From: Prosthecobacter fusiformis
Lineage (GTDB): Bacteria; Verrucomicrobiota; Verrucomicrobiia; Verrucomicrobiales; Verrucomicrobiaceae
Length of the DNA: 64,000 nt
Direction of reading: 5' to 3'
Assembly: GCF_004364345.1 (NCBI RefSeq)
Contig: NZ_SOCA01000006.1
Span: 124,001-188,000 of the forward strand
The notes below the pieces were generated by a model, which was not told where the DNA came from, made no database searches, and saw only the letters and a list, made by a program, of their open reading frames with translations. This document shows positions 44,219 to 52,817 of this stretch, piece after piece. Positions within the stretch are counted from its first letter, which is position 1; the number at the start of each line of letters is the position of its first letter. A program made the translations under genes and the position numbers.

Positions 44219-46963
44219 TCATGAGAACTTTATGCGAAGTGATTCTAACTCGGCTTGGAGGGCAGCTCTGAATTTATCGTCACTGCATTCCGCGACGGCA
44301 TGAGAAAGCGTGTCCACAGCGCTACGGTTTCCGATAGATGCCTCGATACGCGCTTTGACCTGTAAAAACGCACTCGAATACTGGCCATTCGTGGTTGCTC
44401 TCAATGCCTCCTCAATTGAAGCCAGAGCATCGTGATTTTTTTCGAGTCCAAACAGAGCTTGCGCATGACGATGCCACCAATGTGCTTGATTGGCAGCCTT
44501 GCTACATCCATTCAGCGTATCCAATGCCTCTTGAAAGCGTTGGAGACGGATGAGACAATCAGCCTTCGATGTGAGATGATACTCATTCGGATACGGAGTG
44601 CGATCATAATAGGCTATGGCTTGTTCAAACCAAGTTTCACAGACGAAAGTTGGGCTCCCAGACTCCGAATGAGCTTTTACAATGCATTTTATAAACTCAG
44701 CAATATTGAAACACTCACTTCGCTTAGCATTAATAGCAGGTGGGAAAGTGACGATCTCAGCCATTTCAATCACCCGCTGCGGATTGCGATAGAAGACCAG
44801 CCGCCCAATTTGCCCCAACGCGCGATAGGGTTGGGAAAATCCCTCAGCAGCAGCTAACCTTATGGCCTCGCCAAGAAGATCGCGACGAGAAGCCAAATAC
44901 TGATCTTTTATTGGCTTGTATGAAATCTTCGCGAGTTCTGAAAATGCAGCTAAGACAATTGTAATTGCCACGTCCTCCTGAGCATTCGCAAATGCTTCCA
45001 AAATCTTCGTGATGTGGGCCACACATCCAGAGTCTCTTTTACGCTCTTTTATTCGCGCAAGTTGGAGATGCGCGTGGAATGCTTTTGAATCAAATCTTAG
45101 AACCTCCTCGAAATCAGACGCAGCAGCATCGAAATCGCCATTCCAAAACAGCAATTTACCCCGATGATGAATAAGATCGGATCTAGTCAGGGTCTGAGCC
45201 TTCTTGCTGAGCGCCTCATTGTAGTTTTGAATCCCATCGCTCAAAATCAGCTTTCGCACATTTTCGTCGGGCTCATCCCAGTATCTTTTTTCTATCGACT
45301 CGATTACCGATAGACGTGCTTCGCGATTGGCATCCAAAGAAATGAGAGGCCAATTGCGCAGCTTTTCCAAGAAATCGATCGATTTGCTGATTCGCTCAGA
45401 TAACAGGAAAAAGTAAGCTTCAGCAGATGGTATCGGTTTTCCTGGGTTCACCCAGCATTCTATCTTATCAGAGTGAATCTGTAAGGTTCGATGAAAATGG
45501 TAAGACCCTGTTTCCCACGAGGCGATCAAAAACGCCTTAAACTTGGTTTCAACTTCGGAATCTGAAATATCTCCAGCGTTAAAATGCTGCAAGCAGGCGA
45601 AAACCAAGTCGTGGATAATACACATACCTCCCGCGCTTTTCTTGAGAAGTGACCTCCTAATCAACTTTGAGATCCCACTCGGCCCAAGAACGGTCAACGC
45701 CATTTCAACATCAAAGGAGAGGGAATTGAGCCAGCGAAGCGCTCGAAGATCATTCGCGATTCCGTCGCTATGATTCAGCAGAATTCGCTGAAGGATTGTT
45801 TCTTGATTCGGTCCTTCATAAATCGGGATATTGGATAAATCATTGACGATGGCCTGCCATTTGATGCCAAGTTCCCGAACTGTGTCACGAATGATCGCCA
45901 ATGTTAGCGGGTGACATCCGACTCGACTGCATATCTGATTTACCTGCCCTTGTGAAGGGGAATTGCCTGACTCCACTCCTAGAACCTTTTCTGCTGATTC
46001 GAGACTGAGTGGTGGCAACTCAATCGAAAACACATCGCCTAACGGCCTACTGATACATGTGATCAGCACTTGTGTTTCATTATGAAGTTTTAGTGGAAGC
46101 AACCGCTTTAGAGCAGATGCGTCGCCTTTCCAATCATCAACGACAAGAAGACAGGCGGCAGTGCATAGATGAGAGGACAGGTTAATGCTCACACCAAGTC
46201 TCGCTACTGTCACAGCTTGGAGGCTCTGAAGTCCCTCTATGTCTTTCCCTGAAATCCAAAAAACGTTGCGAAAAGCCACATGACTGGTCTTTGCATAAGC
46301 TGTTGCCGCGTATGACTTGCCGCTTCCACTAATCCCGTTTATTGCGACCACCTGATTAGCACTTAATGCATCATTGAGTACGGTGGTTCTCACCTGATCA
46401 TCAACATAGTCAGGCGGCAGATCAGGCACAGCATGAGATATGGCATGCTCAGTCCAAGCTTTCCAAAGACTTGGGAGAAAATCAGCAAAATACTCCACCA
46501 AATTGTTTTCTTTGATGGCTCGATCGTAAATCTCTAAAGCTATACGATCACGATCATAAATCTCCAACTTCACCTCGTCGCCAATAACATTGAAGGCAGC
46601 GTTCAGGACTTTTGGCCAATCAGAATTCCGACATGCTTGGGTTGAGATAAGGTATAGGAAACGAACTTGTGGAGCTTGGTTTTTCACGTGGTGGCAGTCG
46701 GCGCAAAGCTTTGTAAATGGCGATTCAAAATAGCCAGCCTCACTGGAATATTCGCCAACCAAAGTGCGGTCGGTGGAAAACGTGTCCACGGTATATCCAA
46801 CCGGTTTTCCATCGCGATTTAAGCCGCGATGGATTAATGACATCCCTTTGATTACTTGAATTAAGCAGTGACCAACATACTCGATGCCTGCTGCGTCAAG
46901 GTTTTCAATATCATCTGCAAGGGCCGCAACAGCAGCCTGCTTTCGTTTTTGGATCGCGCCCAT
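44219..46963 (-). CDS. PD-(D/E)xK-like + STAND NTPase + TPR protein
   Basis: 914-aa multidomain protein. Residues 1-155 resemble a nuclease-fold N-terminus seen on some NTPase conflict proteins: GKPVGYTVD60 and E71-containing LVGEYSSEAGYF, then RFLYLISTQ and EIYDRDRIA. STAND/NB-ARC-like NTPase: Walker A GISGSGKS (210-217), Walker B CLLVVDD (271-277), a sensor-like ITCISRPLGDV and a winged-helix region. From about 560 to the end, TPR-like helical repeats (FWNGDFDAAASDFEEVL and CLIRLQRFQEALDTL) form a likely sensor. Domain order (effector, STAND, repeats) is that of Avs-type antiphage sensors. The catalytic state of the nuclease domain is uncertain. Confidence 0.78.
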   Translation of the reverse strand: MGAIQKRKQAAVAALADDIENLDAAGIEYVGHCLIQVIKGMSLIHRGLNRDGKPVGYTVDTFSTDRTLVGEYSSEAGYFESPFTKLCADCHHVKNQAPQVRFLYLISTQACRNSDWPKVLNAAFNVIGDEVKLEIYDRDRIALEIYDRAIKENNLVEYFADFLPSLWKAWTEHAISHAVPDLPPDYVDDQVRTTVLNDALSANQVVAINGISGSGKSYAATAYAKTSHVAFRNVFWISGKDIEGLQSLQAVTVARLGVSINLSSHLCTAACLLVVDDWKGDASALKRLLPLKLHNETQVLITCISRPLGDVFSIELPPLSLESAEKVLGVESGNSPSQGQVNQICSRVGCHPLTLAIIRDTVRELGIKWQAIVNDLSNIPIYEGPNQETILQRILLNHSDGIANDLRALRWLNSLSFDVEMALTVLGPSGISKLIRRSLLKKSAGGMCIIHDLVFACLQHFNAGDISDSEVETKFKAFLIASWETGSYHFHRTLQIHSDKIECWVNPGKPIPSAEAYFFLLSERISKSIDFLEKLRNWPLISLDANREARLSVIESIEKRYWDEPDENVRKLILSDGIQNYNEALSKKAQTLTRSDLIHHRGKLLFWNGDFDAAASDFEEVLRFDSKAFHAHLQLARIKERKRDSGCVAHITKILEAFANAQEDVAITIVLAAFSELAKISYKPIKDQYLASRRDLLGEAIRLAAAEGFSQPYRALGQIGRLVFYRNPQRVIEMAEIVTFPPAINAKRSECFNIAEFIKCIVKAHSESGSPTFVCETWFEQAIAYYDRTPYPNEYHLTSKADCLIRLQRFQEALDTLNGCSKAANQAHWWHRHAQALFGLEKNHDALASIEEALRATTNGQYSSAFLQVKARIEASIGNRSAVDTLSHAVAECSDDKFRAALQAELESLRIKFS

Positions 46964-47403
46964 GATTCAAACCAATCTTCCTTGTTTTTTGTGAGCGCGC
47001 GGCTGAACACATCCAGCGAATGATAGGTAGAAAAAATGACGCTCATGTGCTGGGCGTCGTGCCGCTTTGTCACCTCATAAGCGAGGCGCTTGGCATCCGT
47101 GGTGCTGGGATAACGCAGTTCATGGTCGAAGGTTTCGACGAAGTTCGCATTGTTCTTGTCACGCTTCTTGCCCACCTCGGCATCTGAGCAGACGGGGAAG
47201 GAGTGCAAAGGAATGCCGCTCTCCTGAGTCCATTCAATCAAGGATTGGGAAAGCAAATTCAACGAGGGGACCAAGAAGAATTCCGCGTAGCTTGCCTCGT
47301 AACGGAAGTAGGTGCAAATCAGTTCCTCGAAGTAGCTGCCTTTTTCCTTCTGGCTCTGGGCGGCGGTGCGATATTGAGCAGGGATGCTTTGAAGAGGGGT
47401 CAT
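46861..47403 (-). pseudogene. Remnant of a DEAD/DEAH helicase-restriction protein
   Basis: 180-aa reading frame from the ATG at 47403 with recognisable N-terminal parts of a large predicted helicase (YRTAAQSQKEKGSYFEELICTYF) and a later helicase piece (VPSLNLLSQSLIEW...RHDAQHMSVIFSTYHSLDVFSRA). The Walker A region that should lie between is absent, so there is an internal deletion, and the sequence breaks off near 46980, where the frame runs into the first 100 bp of the STAND NTPase gene. It is best read as a decayed gene truncated at the island junction. Confidence 0.7.
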
Positions 47404-47581
47404 GGGAGATGCGTCGGGCCTTATCAAATTCCCGAGTCCCTATACAAGCGGTCCCTGCCCACCGTGGCAAGAAAGATGAGGCAAAATGCCAGAGAGAGAA
47501 AGCACTCGCACTCATCCTTCATTTCCCAAATTGCCACTCCCTCCGCAATACCCCTGACTCCCGCTGCGTAATCTTCTCACT

Positions 47582-49057
47582 ATGTCCCCCCAAGATTATT
47601 TCACCCAGACCCGGCGCGATTTCCTGGCGACGAGTTCTTGCGGGCTGGGGACGGCGGCGCTGGCTTCGTTGCTGGGGCAGGACGGGTTGATGGGGGCGGA
47701 GGGGATGCCGGCGAATCCGCTGGCTTCGCGGAAGCCACATTTTGCGCCGAAGGCGGAGCGGTGCATCTTCATTTTCCTGGAGGGCGGACCGAGCCAGATG
47801 GACCTCTTTGACCCGAAGCCGCTGCTGAACAAGTATGACGGCCAGGCGCTGCCGGACTCGATTGTGGGCGATGCCAAGTTCGCTTTCCTGCAAAAGGAAA
47901 CGGCCCGCGTGATGGGCACGAAGCGGGTCTTTAAAAAGCATGGCAAGTGCGGCATGGAGCTGTCGGATCTGCTGCCGCACATCGCTACCTGTGCGGATGA
48001 CATCGCGCTGATCCGGTCCATGCACACGACGCAGTTTAACCACCTGCCGGGCCAGCTCATGCTGAACTGCGGTGCTCCATTGTTAGGCCGCCCCAGCGTC
48101 GGGTCCTGGGTGACGTATGGACTGGGCAATGCCTCGCAGGAACTGCCGTCCTATGTGGTGATGGTCTCCAAAGGTCGTGGCCTACCCGGTGGCAGCTCTA
48201 CCTGGGCGAGCGGCTTTTTGCCGTCCTCCTATGGCGGGGTGATGTTCCGCAACGGGGCCTCGCCGGTGCTGAACCTGGCGAACCCGGACGGCATCACGCG
48301 GGAGATGCAACAGTCCAGCCTGGGCGCGCTGAATGACCTGAACCGCCTGCGCCATCGCCACATCGGCGATCCTGAAATCGCCAGCCGCATCAACAGCTAT
48401 GAGCTGGCCTTTAAGATGCAAAGCGCTGCACCGGAGCTGGTGGACATCGCCGGGGAATCCCAGGCCACTTTGGATGCCTATGGCATCAACCGCATCGAGC
48501 CACCGATTAAGAGCAACCTGGGTGGCATCGGCAATTACCAAGTCTTCTCCCGCCAATGTCTCCAGGCCCGCCGTATGGTCGAGCGCGGGGTCCGGTATGT
48601 GAACATCATCCACGCCTCCTGGGACCATCACAGCAGTCTGGATCCCCAGCTGGAGCATAATTGCGGCATGGTGGACCAGCCTATTGCTGCCTTGTTAAAA
48701 GATCTCAAACAGCGTGGTCTGCTCGATACCACCCTCGTCGTCTGGGGCAGTGAATTTGGCCGCACGGCTCTTGGTGAAAACCGTCCCGGTGCCAAGAAGA
48801 TCACCGGGCGTGATCACCACCCGGCCGCCTTTTCCCTGTGGATGGCGGGCGGCGGAATCAAAGGTGGTCAGGTCTATGGCGAGAGCGACGACTTCGCCTG
48901 GAACGTGGCCAAAGATCCTGTCTCCATCCATGATTTCCACGCCACCATCCTGCGCCTGTTCGGCATGGACCACACCAAGCTGACCTACCGTTTCCAAGGC
49001 CGAGAGTTCCGCCTCACGGATGTCCATGGCGAGGTGGTCAAGGGACTTCTGGCCTAA
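47582..49057 (+). CDS. Tat-exported DUF1501 protein
   Basis: 491-aa DUF1501 protein. N-terminal Tat signal TRRDFLATSSCGLGTAAL, then the family's motif FIFLEGGPSQMDLFDPKP and late motifs VVWGSEFGRTALGE and GRDHHPAAFSLWMAGGGIKGG. It belongs to the alkaline-phosphatase/sulfatase-like superfamily, with partner role to PSCyt1-DUF1553 proteins in Planctomycetes and Verrucomicrobiota. Its normal partner (40324-42501) is separated by the island. Function of the pair remains unproven. Confidence 0.93.
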   Translation: MSPQDYFTQTRRDFLATSSCGLGTAALASLLGQDGLMGAEGMPANPLASRKPHFAPKAERCIFIFLEGGPSQMDLFDPKPLLNKYDGQALPDSIVGDAKFAFLQKETARVMGTKRVFKKHGKCGMELSDLLPHIATCADDIALIRSMHTTQFNHLPGQLMLNCGAPLLGRPSVGSWVTYGLGNASQELPSYVVMVSKGRGLPGGSSTWASGFLPSSYGGVMFRNGASPVLNLANPDGITREMQQSSLGALNDLNRLRHRHIGDPEIASRINSYELAFKMQSAAPELVDIAGESQATLDAYGINRIEPPIKSNLGGIGNYQVFSRQCLQARRMVERGVRYVNIIHASWDHHSSLDPQLEHNCGMVDQPIAALLKDLKQRGLLDTTLVVWGSEFGRTALGENRPGAKKITGRDHHPAAFSLWMAGGGIKGGQVYGESDDFAWNVAKDPVSIHDFHATILRLFGMDHTKLTYRFQGREFRLTDVHGEVVKGLLA

Positions 49058-49064
49058 CTAAATA

Positions 49065-49388
49065 TTATTCCTCGTCAAACTGGTCCAGGTGAAACTGGCA
49101 GCAGCCTAGATCCAGTGTCTGGGTGCCTGCCTTCATGCGGGAGCGGAAGGCTTCGGCCAGGGAATAGACCCGCTGTTGGCTATGCTTCTCTACCTCGATC
49201 AGGCCTGCCTCACGTAGCACACGCAGGTGCTTGGAGGCATTGTAGGGTGTCGCGGAAAGTTCCTCGCAGAGGTCGTTCACACACCTTGGTCCGCCCAGCA
49301 GGGCACGCACCAGCGCAAAGCGCGTCGGCTCGCCGAGCGCTCGCATGGCGGTGAGGCAGTCAAAGTGGATGCGACGGCTTCGGGGCAT
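49065..49388 (-). CDS. ArsR/SmtB-family transcriptional regulator
   Basis: 107 aa from the ATG at 49388. Winged helix-turn-helix with the ArsR signature (LGEPTRFALVRALLGGPRCVNDLCEELSATPYNASKHLRVLREAGLIEVEKHSQQRVYSL). The C-terminal segment LGCCQFHLDQ contains a vicinal Cys pair, possibly a metal or metalloid site. No likely target gene is adjacent; it converges with the DUF1501 gene. It could be a regulator for the operators 10-14 kb away, but this is speculative. Confidence 0.9.
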   Translation of the reverse strand: MPRSRRIHFDCLTAMRALGEPTRFALVRALLGGPRCVNDLCEELSATPYNASKHLRVLREAGLIEVEKHSQQRVYSLAEAFRSRMKAGTQTLDLGCCQFHLDQFDEE

Positions 49389-49450
49389 GGGCAATGCTTA
49401 CGCTGACAGCCGCTATGCGCAAGACCCGGCTGCGGTGCTTCCGCGCTCTT

Positions 49451-50032
49451 TTAGCTATTGAGATCTTTCAGCGGCAGAGTGGGCTGCTTGCGATATTTGT
49501 TCCACTGGTCAATGGCCCCCCAGATGAGGTAGGTGAGGACGTATGAAACGGGCACCAGCACTGCGCCCAAGATCACCCCGCCAAAGAGCATGACGGGCGC
49601 ATGCTCCCTCAAGGCCAGCCACATCTCAGCGACGTGTTCAGGAAACTTCGTGGGGAATGGGGTCGATGGAACTTCGGTCAGGAAAGCCAGCGCCCATTTA
49701 CCGACATTGTATTCCAGGGGGATCAAGGCCGCCATGGTCACAGGATTGCTGACCCAGCACATGGCGATGGCGATGGGGATGTTTACCCGGAAGACGGCGG
49801 CCAGGATGACGGCCGATGGCATCTGGATGGGCAGCAATTGCAAGGTCACAAAAGTGCCCACAGCCATGCCGCCGGCAAAGGTGTGCTGGGTAGGCCGCCA
49901 GACCCGTTTGTCCAAAAAGTGACGTGCGAACCAACGCATGACGGGGCGAGTCTTCAGCTTTCTTGGATGCTTGAAGAATCGGTAGGTCTTGAAAACTGAC
50001 CTGCGGAAATAGCCTTTGGCAAAATCAACCAT
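49451..50032 (-). CDS. DUF2062 membrane protein
   Basis: 193 aa from the ATG at 50032 (MVDFAKGYFRRSVFKTYRF). DUF2062 features: a basic N-terminal region (PVMRWFARHFLDKRVW), a first membrane segment with GTFVTLQLLPIQM, and three further hydrophobic segments. Members are inner-membrane proteins of unknown role, some found with glycosyltransferases or uppP. It overlaps the uppP stop by 8 bp and is likely co-transcribed with it. Confidence 0.82.
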   Translation of the reverse strand: MVDFAKGYFRRSVFKTYRFFKHPRKLKTRPVMRWFARHFLDKRVWRPTQHTFAGGMAVGTFVTLQLLPIQMPSAVILAAVFRVNIPIAIAMCWVSNPVTMAALIPLEYNVGKWALAFLTEVPSTPFPTKFPEHVAEMWLALREHAPVMLFGGVILGAVLVPVSYVLTYLIWGAIDQWNKYRKQPTLPLKDLNS

Positions 50033-50843
50033 GGGTGGAGGTACTGTGATTTGCAGTGGCGGCGTAGATGAGCAGTCCTGCACCCAAGACAATGCGGTAG
50101 ATGGCGAAGCTGTTGAAGGTGTGGCTTTGGACAAAACGGATCAGCCATTTCACCACGATAAAGGCTGATAAGGCGCTGACCACGGTGCCCAGGGCGACCA
50201 TGGACCAGTCTTCACTGCCGGCTCCATGCTTGCGTAGCTCGGAGAAGATTTGCAAACCTCCCGCCGCCGTTAATGTGGGGATGCCCAGCAGAAAGGAGAA
50301 CTCTGTGGCCGCAGGACGGGCAATGCCGAAGGCCATGGCCATCAGGATACTTGCTCCAGAACGAGAGGTGCCGGGGAATACTGCGGCTAGAAGCTGTGCC
50401 GCGGCCACGGCTACCACCACTGCCCAGGTGATCTCCATGGCCCCGGCCTTGCCCCGGTATAAGCGCTCCAGCCAAAGGATCAGCAGGCCGCCGATCAAAG
50501 TGGCCCAGGCGACCGGGGTGACGGTATCCGGCAGTTTGATATTCAGCCATTTGATGACCAGTCCACCGAGGGCGGTGAGGAGAAAAGCGGCCGCCAGTTT
50601 GGCCAGATAGTCCCTGGTTTCCGGCTTGGCCAGAGTCATGGCCAGTTCCTTCACCCGCTTGCTAAAGACCGCCAATACGGCCAGAACTGCACCGCTTTGG
50701 ATGACCACGTTAAAAAGGTCACTCTTCGTCGGCAGCCAGCCAAGGGTTTGGGGAATTAGCAGATGTCCGGTGGAGGAAATGGGCAGGAATTCGGTGACAC
50801 CTTCGATGATGCCGAGCAGGATAACTGAGAGCCAGGGGGGCAT
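50025..50843 (-). CDS. uppP: Undecaprenyl-diphosphatase UppP
   Basis: 272-aa integral membrane enzyme that recycles undecaprenyl diphosphate for peptidoglycan synthesis and confers bacitracin tolerance. Both family motifs are present: IEGVTEFLPISSTGHL near the N-terminus and FPGTSRSGASI mid-protein, and about 7-8 hydrophobic segments. Length matches BacA/UppP. It overlaps the DUF2062 gene. Confidence 0.96.
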   Translation of the reverse strand: MPPWLSVILLGIIEGVTEFLPISSTGHLLIPQTLGWLPTKSDLFNVVIQSGAVLAVLAVFSKRVKELAMTLAKPETRDYLAKLAAAFLLTALGGLVIKWLNIKLPDTVTPVAWATLIGGLLILWLERLYRGKAGAMEITWAVVVAVAAAQLLAAVFPGTSRSGASILMAMAFGIARPAATEFSFLLGIPTLTAAGGLQIFSELRKHGAGSEDWSMVALGTVVSALSAFIVVKWLIRFVQSHTFNSFAIYRIVLGAGLLIYAATANHSTSTHG

Positions 50844-51045
50844 GGGATGACAGGTCGGAAAATCAGGGGAAGGATGGGCGGGCGGTCACTAACGGGCCGA
50901 TATGGACGATTGCAAGCTCTGGGCATAAACCGATGACAATCGAGTGACATCTTTGCTTCAAATTACGAGCGTCAAAAGAAGGCTGATTGACAGCTGGGGA
51001 GCGGGCTGTTAGTATAAATCTGCTGGAGGACATGTCTCTTCACTT

Positions 51046-51402
51046 ATGAAATTTCCCGTTTTCATCCTTCCTTGTTTACTCGGTTTATCCTGCTGCATTC
51101 TCACTGGCTGTGATGAAGTCAGGACCACTCTGGAGAAGCGTGATAAGGACAGTGCGAGGCTGGATGAGCTGATCGCTGAAAACACTAATTTGGAGAACAA
51201 GCTGCTTGCTTTGAAGCAGGGGGCACCGCCAAACATTGCAACTGCTCAGAATGCTTTCTTTCAGGCAGAAAAGGCTGCCAAAGACCTTGAGTATTACACC
51301 CAGCAACTGGACACGGCGGTCAAAAATTATGAGGAAAGCGCGGCTTTGTTGAAAGCCATGGAGTCAGAAATGGTGGCCCTGCGCCAGATACCCAGACCCT
51401 GA
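51046..51402 (+). CDS. Small coiled-coil lipoprotein
   Basis: 118-aa protein with a lipoprotein signal (CILTGCDEV lipobox, Cys at about residue 22) and a coiled-coil body (LEKRDKDSARLDELIAENTNLENKLLALKQG and TQQLDTAVKNYEESAALLKAME). First of three small exported-protein genes on the same strand. No family recognised. Confidence 0.68.
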   Translation: MKFPVFILPCLLGLSCCILTGCDEVRTTLEKRDKDSARLDELIAENTNLENKLLALKQGAPPNIATAQNAFFQAEKAAKDLEYYTQQLDTAVKNYEESAALLKAMESEMVALRQIPRP

Positions 51403-51447
51403 GTATTCCCTTTATAGTAAACCGACTCTCCTTCGCTCCCCGTATTC

Positions 51448-51924
51448 ATGAAAAACTTCATTGCTCTGCTCGTGTTCATTTCCGCCGGTGCCTCCTGGTA
51501 TGTCTGGCACCAATATAGTCAGGCTAAAAAACAGAATGCCGAGTTCACGGAAAATTTGGTTATTCATGAGCAGGCTATCGTGATGCGCCGTGCTGAAGTT
51601 CAAGCTTATAGCCAGCTCAATGACCTGCTCAAAAAGGTGCGTGACAAGCAGTCTGAAATTGCGCTTGTTCAAGGCAAGGAACGGCTTTTGAAAGAGAAGC
51701 TGGTCTCGCTGAGACAACAAAGGTCAGATATTATCAATTCTGCGCGCAGGTCTTTTGTGGGCCAGACCATCCCTGAACTGACTTTGACGGATGGACGAAA
51801 GCTGATAACGGTGAGAGTCCTGAATGTGGAGGAAAGTGGTCTGTCCGTGAGCCTTCCCAGTGGCGTACAAAAGATATCCCGCGCGGAGCTTCCTCAGGAT
51901 TGGCGCACAAGGCTGCATTATTGA
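51448..51924 (+). CDS. Membrane-anchored coiled-coil protein
   Basis: 158-aa protein: an N-terminal membrane anchor (FIALLVFISAGASWYVW), a coiled coil (about 20-100) and a small beta domain (GRKLITVRVLNVEESGLSVS and GVQKISRAELPQDWR), a pattern common in Planctomycetes/Verrucomicrobiota periplasmic proteins, where it resembles an SHD1/Sla1-like module. It follows the lipoprotein gene by 45 bp. Function unknown. Confidence 0.68.
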   Translation: MKNFIALLVFISAGASWYVWHQYSQAKKQNAEFTENLVIHEQAIVMRRAEVQAYSQLNDLLKKVRDKQSEIALVQGKERLLKEKLVSLRQQRSDIINSARRSFVGQTIPELTLTDGRKLITVRVLNVEESGLSVSLPSGVQKISRAELPQDWRTRLHY

Positions 51925-51992
51925 TCAAGGTTGGGTGAGGATACTCGTTTAGGCTTGCTTGACGGAGGACGCTACCTTCAGATTTACGCCAA

Positions 51993-52646
51993 ATGAACAA
52001 CCTCATAAAAATACGGATACTGAGCCTAGTCGCAGTTGTGCTGGCGACGAATCTAAAAGCTGCGGAAGTTCCAGAACTGGATCGTCTTAAAGAAGCTTAT
52101 CGCGGAGCGGTGGGACGGGTGGTGAATCCGTTGACGCAGATGTATTTGACGGAGCTTGAGAAATTGCGGGACGTCTATACTCAGGCGGGCAATGTTGTGG
52201 GGGCGGATACGGTGAAGGCGGAGATCGCTGTCATTACGCAGAAAATAGCGGATGCAGGCAAAGGCACTGAAACGTTGATGGAGGCCATGGTGGTGGTGCC
52301 GCCTAATGATCCCAATGGAGTCACTTTCGGGCCCGTGCATCGCGGGGATGTGATCACGCTGAGTTACCTGGGCGGCATGTGGAAAAATGCGGGTCGCCTC
52401 GCCACGGAGAATCCAGATGCCATCATCACTGAAAAGGGTGAGCAAAGCCGCCTGGTGATTGCGGCCCCGCCAGAAAATGGTGTTCCGGGCACAGTCTATC
52501 AGGTGGTCCCTCCTCATACGGCGGCGAAACCTTTCAGTTATACCGTCCCACAGTCCGCTGCTGCCGTGGTGCTGCGCATCAACGCTAACAGTGACGATAA
52601 GAGTAATCCGGGTTTTGTGACGTATAGGCTAACGCTTAGCCGGTAA
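51993..52646 (+). CDS. Exported protein of unknown function
   Basis: 217-aa protein with a signal peptide (IRILSLVAVVLATNLKA, cleavage after KAA), a helical segment (PELDRLKEAYRGAVGRVV...YTQAGNVVGADTVKAEI) and a beta-rich C-terminal domain (GDVITLSYLGGMWKN, YTVPQSAAAVVLRINANSDDK). The helix-beta arrangement is often seen in verrucomicrobial surface proteins. It follows the coiled-coil gene by 68 bp, so a shared transcript is likely. Confidence 0.66.
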   Translation: MNNLIKIRILSLVAVVLATNLKAAEVPELDRLKEAYRGAVGRVVNPLTQMYLTELEKLRDVYTQAGNVVGADTVKAEIAVITQKIADAGKGTETLMEAMVVVPPNDPNGVTFGPVHRGDVITLSYLGGMWKNAGRLATENPDAIITEKGEQSRLVIAAPPENGVPGTVYQVVPPHTAAKPFSYTVPQSAAAVVLRINANSDDKSNPGFVTYRLTLSR

Positions 52647-52817
52647 TGGTATAGAACTGGAGGTGGATGATGTGTGTGCGGAGACGGGAATGGTGAATGA
52701 GATGTCGTGTGCGCTCCACTTTAGGAGGCCGTGCAGATCTGACATGGCTGCCAGGGGATGATTCTTTTGCGAGGGCTTGACGTCTGGGAGCGTTACTTTC
52801 AGGCTCTTTGAATTCTT

